Source of the DNA: Gamsiella multidivaricata
Taxonomy: Eukaryota > Mortierellomycota > Mortierellomycetes > Mortierellales > Mortierellaceae
Length of the DNA stretch: 64,000 nt
Assembly (NCBI RefSeq): GCF_025024155.1
Contig: NW_026251752.1
Coordinates: 248,001-312,000 of the forward strand
Reading direction: 5' to 3'
Below the pieces are notes generated by a model. That model did not search any database, had not been told where the DNA came from, and was given only the letters and a program-made list of their open reading frames with translations. Shown in pieces: positions 57,967-64,000 of this stretch (the first letter of the stretch is position 1; every line of letters begins with the position of its first letter). A program made the position numbers and the translations under genes.

Positions 57967-58697
57967 GGTTATACGAAGAGGAAACGTCCTTATCTGATAG
58001 TCAGGAACAGAAGGAGTCTGAAAGAGAAAGAGAAAGAGGGAGAGGGGGAGAGAGAGAGAGAAAGAAAGAGAGGAGGGCAAAGGTTGAAGGCGTGAGGCCA
58101 AGAGGATGGAGTGAGATGGGAAAGAATCCAAAAGCAAAGTATGAAACGGCCGTCCCATCATAATTCGATACCGAACATACCAGAAATTCCAAGTATTACA
58201 TTCCCCTACTTGAAAGACATGCATGGAGATAATGCTCTTCTAAGATCTTTGTCTTTCATTGATGTCTAAAGAAGTACGTTCCTCTGTTCCTCTGTCGAAA
58301 ATAATTTAGTGCCTTTAAATGGTGCTGGTCCTTCATCAGCCTACGATGTACCTGTCAGAAGACGACCATTGCACTGTACCCCCTCCCTCTCTCTCTCTCC
58401 TCATCTTTTTTTTTAACTGTGGTCAATGAGCCTGCCCCGCTATTTTGTGAGAATGGGCATGCCATGTGGGGGATGTAAAACTTTCAACGTCATAAGGTTG
58501 GTATAGAACCTGCTATAGTAGCGACTCTGAGAAAGGGATCTGAGGAAGTACACCTGTATTCGATTGATATCTTTTTTTCTTTTATTAGAACTTGGCGGCA
58601 TGTGAATAATGGTACTGGTATAAGATAGTCAAAGGCATAGGGACCGCTACTCATGCTCCGGGCCCTGGTTGTTGTTTTCTTCCGCTCCATGGATTAT
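57967..58697. promoter_or_regulatory. Promoter region of Pga2-like gene and EF-hand gene 3' end
   Basis: The 731 bp between two minus-strand genes include a GA-rich tract (58018-58075) and a CT repeat near 58385-58400. No other coding region is supported. Confidence 0.35.
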
Positions 58698-61110
58698 TTA
58701 GCTGGCCTGGATGTCCAGCTTCGCGGCTGTCTCTTCCAACGTAGGCTCTGGTTTCGCTTCAAGACCTCCATTGGTCTCCGCCTTCTCCAAGTTCACAGTT
58801 GAAAGATCTTCCGCATTGGCCTGATGCTGCTCCTTCTCTTTCACTTCGTCTGATGCGATGGTGGCAGTAGTGCTTACCACGCCATTGGCAGAGTGACCAT
58901 TCACATGGGCTGCATCCTTGACGGGCACTGCCTCCGTCGAAACCGCTGATGATACCGCTGTCTCGGATGTTTGTTTCTTTGTCTCATCTTCTGAGGGCAC
59001 AACGATAATGTTGACTGGTGAAGAGGGCCCCTTCGTCTCCTGTGTGCCGTTCTCTGCTGTTGCTGCTGCCAGTGCTGCTGCCTTCTTCTCCTTCGCTGCT
59101 TTCTGTTCTTCCTCCGCTGCTACCAATCCCTCAAATTCGTTCACCTTGCCCAACAGATCGCCACTACCATTTACACCTCCGTTTAGCCATAGAAGACTAT
59201 GAGAGTTGCTTAGTCGGAAGCTGCCTGACGGTGAAGATGTCTGGAAAACGTGTCCTGTTCCATAAAGTGAATCCCTCAGTCTTGGAGATGGTGGTGCGAA
59301 ATGACCGAAGCGAGGCGAAGGTGGCGAGGAACCAGAGCGAGGCGAGGGTGGGACTGAAAGAGCAGAGCAGATCGAGTTGGAGCTGGAATCTGTCTGGTCT
59401 GCAAGGAACTGACTCAAAAAATCGACGATCAGCGGCTCTTTCATTGAGTTTAGCTTGTACTCTTCCAGCGACAGCTTTCCATCGTTGTTGACGTCCAGAT
59501 CGTCAAAGATTCGTTTGACCAGCTCTTGGATTTGGTGCGTCTCATCCTGGCTGGACCCAGCGACCACAGAATGCTAAACAAGATGATAAAAATAACCCCA
59601 GCAAACACAGATTAGTAAAAGAGCAGAAAGCCCTCCTAAGGAAACCCCCATTAAACTATTAAAAAGAGCATGATGATTTCCCAACGGTAAGGCATAGATA
59701 ACAAAACGATGGACAGAAGTGACTTTCTCTACTCGATCAATGTCAACACAAAAAAAAGAAAAATGCACACTTACGAGCTGGGTCATGGCCTTCTCCAGTC
59801 CTGGTCGAGTGATGTATCCGACGTGGTCAATATCGTACAGCTTGAAGGACACTAAATAAATAAATGGAACAGTGGAACACTTGATTATGCATTGGCCGCT
59901 TGTCGTGAAGAAATCTATAGCAGAAAACCAATAAAGAACGTGCGCGCACAAGGAAAGATGACCTACGTTCAAGTTTCTCATCCGGGGTACCCTTCATGAA
60001 GACACTTAATCCCTCGATGAACTCCTTGAAATTCACGCCCTTTGAGTTAGGATTGGTATCAAAGGCAGAATAGAGCCTTGTCAAAAAGACATCGTCCAGG
60101 GGCGACGAGTGCAAGATACGGCGGAAAGTCTAGAGAAAGGTGACCAAAGAAAAAAAAAAAAAAGACCCAGAGGGGGAGAGTGTTAGCTCGGTTTGTCTCC
60201 GAGGCAGCAGCTATATAGACTGTTGGGTAAGAAAACAAGAACGTGGCCCCTCTGCATTAGAATTAACCCATTTGCAATAGGCGGATGTCCATTGGTCTTA
60301 AGTAATCATGTATCATTTTTTTCTTGTGCTCTTGAAACTGTTCCTGAGGTCTCCTCGGATGTCACTCCAAACGTGGCCATCTCCGTGTTGTAGGGGCCCT
60401 GCGCCTGCACCTCCGCCAGGCCGGACTAATTGTTCGTGTGTGTATGTATGTGTCATCCATCCATTTACATTTCCAGTGAGCCCTCCATTTCTGTCGTGTT
60501 TCGAAAGACGAGGGAGGGGGACAATAAACCTATGACCAGTAACTATTCCAAGAACACGCCCCCGGTCCACCAATGTCTCGTGCGCCCATGACACGATGCT
60601 GCAACAGATTAGATAGCATTATGGAAGCTGAAGGAACAAATAAATAAGAAAACACGCCCGCACTGTGTCTTCCTTTGAACACAAAAAGATGGCCAGTAGC
60701 CCAAACACAAGGGAAGAAAAAAAAAGATCGTAATATGCCGTTTCGAACCATGCCAGCGGCGAAAGTTTTCCTCAGCAGACTCTTCTCTTTGTCAGATAGA
60801 TGGTCAGAGTACGATAAAAAAAGGGGAGATGGATTGCTACAGAATGGTAAATTGGCTATTCGTTCAGCTTGCCTCTTTGAACTGTGCCTCCGTGAGGACA
60901 TTAGACTTTGAGGCGTTCGAGGTCTTTTCGAACTCTCGTCTCAGCGTGTTGATCTCTCTTTTCGAGACTATTGGGAAGAGGCAGAGGAGAGAATGTTAGA
61001 GACGGAAAGAACAACAGCGGTGCGGATGGTATAGCGGTAAAGTAGGCAAAGTAATTACAGTGAGTTCGCCGTGCGAGGTCCTTGTTTTCTTTTGAGTGTT
61101 TGGCTCCCAT
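58698..61110 (-). CDS. Myristoylated EF-hand protein (NCS/calcineurin-B-like) with long tail
   Basis: Five exons, in transcription order 61110-61059, 60967-60873, 60129-59967, 59851-59775 and 59573-58698, give 420 aa. The start MGAKHSKENKDL fits N-myristoylation (MG-x3-S). The EF-hand module follows: KGVNFKEFIEGLSVF, FKLYDIDHVGYITR (a loop lacking the final Glu, probably weak) and the canonical loop DVNNDGKLSLEE. This layout is that of calcineurin-B/NCS/CHP-type calcium sensors. The last ~230 residues are Ser, Ala, Lys and Glu-rich and disordered, unlike the usual ~190-aa family size. The second intron appears to use a GC donor (GCAAGC at 60872) with a normal AG acceptor; no GT donor keeps frame. 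Confidence 0.7.
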
Positions 61111-62139
61111 GGCTAGTGTCGAGGGGAAGAGGCGATGGCAATAGGGTCGTGGCAGAAATAAAAGGGGAGACTGTTGGAAGTTTGCAGCCGAAGGGATGGA
61201 TGGGGAAAGAGGAGGAAATGGGTGGAGTGTGATTGAGATTAGGATTCAAGGTGATGAGATATTATAAGCTCTGAATTGAGCACGGGAACCGACAGGCCAG
61301 GGGGACAATCGGCGTTGGGGTGGTGGCCCTGCTTTGCCACGAAAATTTCATCTCCAAATGAAAAAAATTCCGAGTCCGTTGATTGGACCAATCGCGTTGT
61401 CCTTGGGGTATGTGCGTAACTTTTTTACCGTCAGACGCGCTTCTTCGTGTTATTCATGGACTCATCGATCCTATCTCCAAGGGAGTGGACCCTGGCTGGA
61501 GGCCGGAGCACGTTCTCGCTTGTAAACAAGTGAGCTATTATTTTGGCTTGTATCCGTGTGCAAACCCTTTGCAAAAGACTTTCGTTTACTACGTAATGTC
61601 CTTCCGCCGCCGTGATATCATAAGCGCTTCACCAACAATCAAATCCGGTCTCAAATACGTCACAGAATTCATCCTTGCAAGAAAGTAACGTATCTGAACT
61701 GTAGAGTGTGCTTGCTGCTTGCTGACACAGATATTTCTACATAGTCTATAGTCGCTTAGCGCCAGGGGTTTCCATCCCTTCCAAAAATGAGGCTGCTCGC
61801 TTGCGTCCTCCAGCCCGTCCTTGCTTTACTCTTTCCCCGCCGCGCTACTGCTGCTGCTGCTACTCCCTCCGGCTTCTGCGCGTGGTCTTGCATCATCCTT
61901 CAAGGGTAGTGCCCGTCCTTATCTACTGGCTGAAGATAGAGCGGTCACTGTTGATGGAGTAAATGGCCGCGAACGACGTTGCAAATGTTGTGTCCTGCCA
62001 TAATATCGCGGCGCATGGAAGTGCCGCGGGTTGAGCAGTATAGCATTCGGATCTCAACCTGCCTAAATCTCTCGCCCTTCGCGTGGCTCACGCCTGCCGA
62101 CGTTCGAGAGCATATTTGTAATAAGGAACACAGGAGCTT
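61111..62139. other. EF-hand gene promoter and unassigned DNA
   Basis: Short plus-strand frames at 61334-61688 and 61821-62003 are present but have no recognisable domain. I call no gene. The stretch marks the return to gene-poor, repeat-like sequence at the end of the window. Confidence 0.35.
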
Positions 62140-62441
62140 TTCACCTAGGCCAATCGATTAGGTCTTGCTGAGAAGGAATGATATCTCTGTGCTCATAGTC
62201 CACCAGTACTAGCTCCTGGAGTTATTTCTTGAGCGCAGTATTTTGCCAAAACAAGATGCCGAGCCCACACCCAGAAAACGACATGAAAGGCTGCTCCGTG
62301 CCCGTTAGTGGGGCCGTCTGGCGATAACTTTTGTTGGACCGGTTCAAAAGCGCGAAATTCACGATCGCTGGGATGCCTTGGTCGATCTCTGTATGTGATC
62401 CATCTGATATGAGACCCTTCATCTCCAAAGTCTTAAGCTAT
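62140..62441 (-). pseudogene. Decayed exon fragment of an unknown gene
   Basis: A minus-strand frame begins after a clear acceptor (TATAATAG) at about 62441 and reads LKTLEMKGLISDGSHTEIDQ, then SYRQTAPLTGTEQPFMSFSG. It meets TAA near 62226, yet the same frame continues with LQELVLVDYEHRDIIPSQQD. A GTAAGA donor lies upstream at about 62480, so a 40-nt intron-like gap is preserved. I do not recognise the protein. Preserved splice signals plus an internal stop point to a gene remnant. Confidence 0.35.
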
Positions 62442-62649
62442 TATAGGCAGATTGCCAATGTTAGTATTGTCGTTCTTACAGCTGGCCTCTACTAGCACAC
62501 ATGTAGCGATAGAACACAAATTTTGTACTCTACCTTTTTCTCGAGCTCATTGCTGCTCCTTCTGTATTATTTTTTGATTTTACTGGACAACTGCGATGAG
62601 CAAAGCCGCAGCAGGGTACGGCTTCCTGATCAAGCTTGCAGCTCTATTG

Positions 62650-64000
62650 TTCCTTCTCTGCAGCAGCCCAAGGTTCGCTATTCGATCAACGAACTGTTAA
62701 ACGCGCTTAGCAACCACATTCGTCGTGACGGTGGGGTCGCCTGTGTAGAGATGCTGGCGCAGCACAGTATGGAAGCGTAGGTGGTCTGAGTCCTTGCGCC
62801 CCGTGTCATCATCATCCTAATCTTCCTCCCCCTGCTTTTCTTCCTCCTCTTGTTCATCATGATCACCCGCATCGACATCTCGCTCGACTTTGATCTTGGA
62901 CAAGACACATGGACAGATATTGTGCAATATATCTCTGTCTGTTGCACCAGGCTCGCGTGAAGCAAAGAGACTCTCAATGAACCGCCCCATGAGTCGCTAC
63001 CCCTGCCACTTGATGTCGGACGCAACCCGAACAACATCCCGGAGACACCTCTTGATTTCAGACACCAATTCCGACTCTCCCAAAGTCTGCTTCAGATTGG
63101 CATAAACGGTTTCGACACCGAGGGTCACTGTCAGATGTCCCCAATTCATAGCTCGAACCAAGTCAGTCTTTCCTGTCGAGGCGCTTACTGGCTTTGGCGC
63201 AGTCTTCTTTTTCTTTCTTCTTCTTCTTCTCTTTGAAAGAGCCAGCGTCGAGATCCAAGGGATTCTCGGGTGCTTTTTCCCATGCCTTCCATGTGTACTG
63301 CTTCATTGCTTCAGGCGGTTCATGCTCCTTGAGTCGAGTGCGCTGTTTGACAGAATATCGCGATCGGTGTTGCGGGGTTTGGTACGAGGCTGGGCAGGGT
63401 TCATCTCACCTGCAGTCTGTGCCTGGTGTGGAGCAGGGTGATCGATCGTGCGATACCTGTTGAAGGTCTGCGAAGACTTGTGCCGCCGAGTCTTAGTACC
63501 AGTTGACTCGCTATTAAATTTATTAAAATTGATAGCGATCATAATAAGTTAGAGTTAATTTATACATGCCTTCATGCAAGTGGGAAGTTCTTACTAAGCA
63601 AGGCTGTGTTTGACGTTGTATACCTTCTCTTCGCCTCGCGTGCCTCTCGCATTTCCTTATGCATTTGGGAGCACCACTGAGAAATACAATCGAACTGCTT
63701 CCGAAGACTGTTATGGGTCATGGCAGCTTGAGCTGAGGGGGAAAGGAGTAGGCCAATCTGCACAGGGGTCTGTAAAAGATCCATAAAAACCTTTTGCGAA
63801 GTGACAAACGTCTTCTGGGTAGTATTCTTGCGCAAAACTTGATTGTGTGCCAAATAATGCTTTGTCATTGTCGCAGCGTCTGCAATCCAAAAAAAAAAAA
63901 AATGCCGAGACGTTAGAATCGATAATACGTTTTCTGCATTAGTGATATACACGATGATCTGATTGATCTGTTTACCTACTCCATCCAGCTCCTTGATGAT
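62650..64000 (-). pseudogene. Decayed unknown gene running off the window end
   Basis: Coding-like sequence on the minus strand continues to the window edge. From the edge inward are TMTKHYLAHNQVLRKNTTQK with LLQTPVQIGLLLSPSAQAAM, then RLKEHEPPEAMKQYTWKAWE, a Lys-rich run, and, after a frameshift near 63160, MNWGHLTVTLGVETVYANLK and SEIKRCLRDVVRVASDIKWQ. A TAG then interrupts, the frame goes on with MGRFIESLFASREPGATDRD, an acidic stretch with a second TAG, and FHTVLRQHLYTGDPTVTTNV before a TAA. At least three stops and one shift argue for a pseudogene. The family is unknown to me; the 5' end lies outside. Confidence 0.5.

Overview
The window is eukaryotic and reads as a fungal nuclear contig. 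Genes are compact and intron-rich: GT-AG introns of roughly 50-300 nt, many with T-rich tracts. Proteins resemble fungal or animal-like versions. The gene set (INSIG, a KAT6-type MYST acetyltransferase with PHD fingers, an NME6-type kinase, a FIRRM/C1orf112-like protein) together with Yme2, Hir3 and a Pga2-like protein suggests an early-diverging fungus, most likely Mucoromycota/Mortierellomycotina. That placement is inference from gene content and style, not from a search.

Layout. 1-2967: gene-poor, low-complexity DNA. 2968-9095: INSIG then COG1, both on +. 9096-15933: accessory stretch with a decayed multi-exon gene (9333-11704) whose tail looks like a PD-(D/E)xK nuclease fold, a decayed pogo-type transposon with 43-bp inverted repeats (11868-13243), then unassigned DNA. 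15934-29463: an orphan 151-aa gene (-), Pescadillo/NOP7 (+), bifunctional PFK-2/FBPase-2 (-), PPP4R2 (+), an 81-aa PLDc_N membrane protein (+) and PRP31 (-). 29750-39964: four minus-strand genes: a GAT-domain protein, a KAT6-like acetyltransferase, a secreted S1/P1 nuclease and NME6. 40145-44213: FIRRM-like (+). 44829-53662: HIR3 and NDUFS4 (-). 53915-57430: YME2 (+). 57757-61110: Pga2-like and a myristoylated EF-hand protein (-). 61111-64000: gene-poor again, with two decayed minus-strand coding regions running off the end.

Functional themes. Several genes serve chromatin, RNA and ribosome work (KAT6, HIR3, PRP31, NOP7) or genome maintenance (PPP4R2, FIRRM-like). Two nuclear-encoded mitochondrial proteins, complex I NDUFS4 and inner-membrane Yme2, share a 252-bp divergent promoter. 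NME6 and the FIRRM-like gene share a 180-bp one. Exon boundaries below were read by hand from splice signals, reading-frame phase and family similarity. Every full gene model sums to a multiple of three, but none was checked against RNA.

No rRNA, convincing tRNA, CRISPR array or bacterial-type operon was seen. The main novelty candidates are the FIRRM-like protein, the PFK-2 with an altered P-loop and three micro-exons, the orphan gene beside NOP7, and the decayed nuclease-like and pogo elements.
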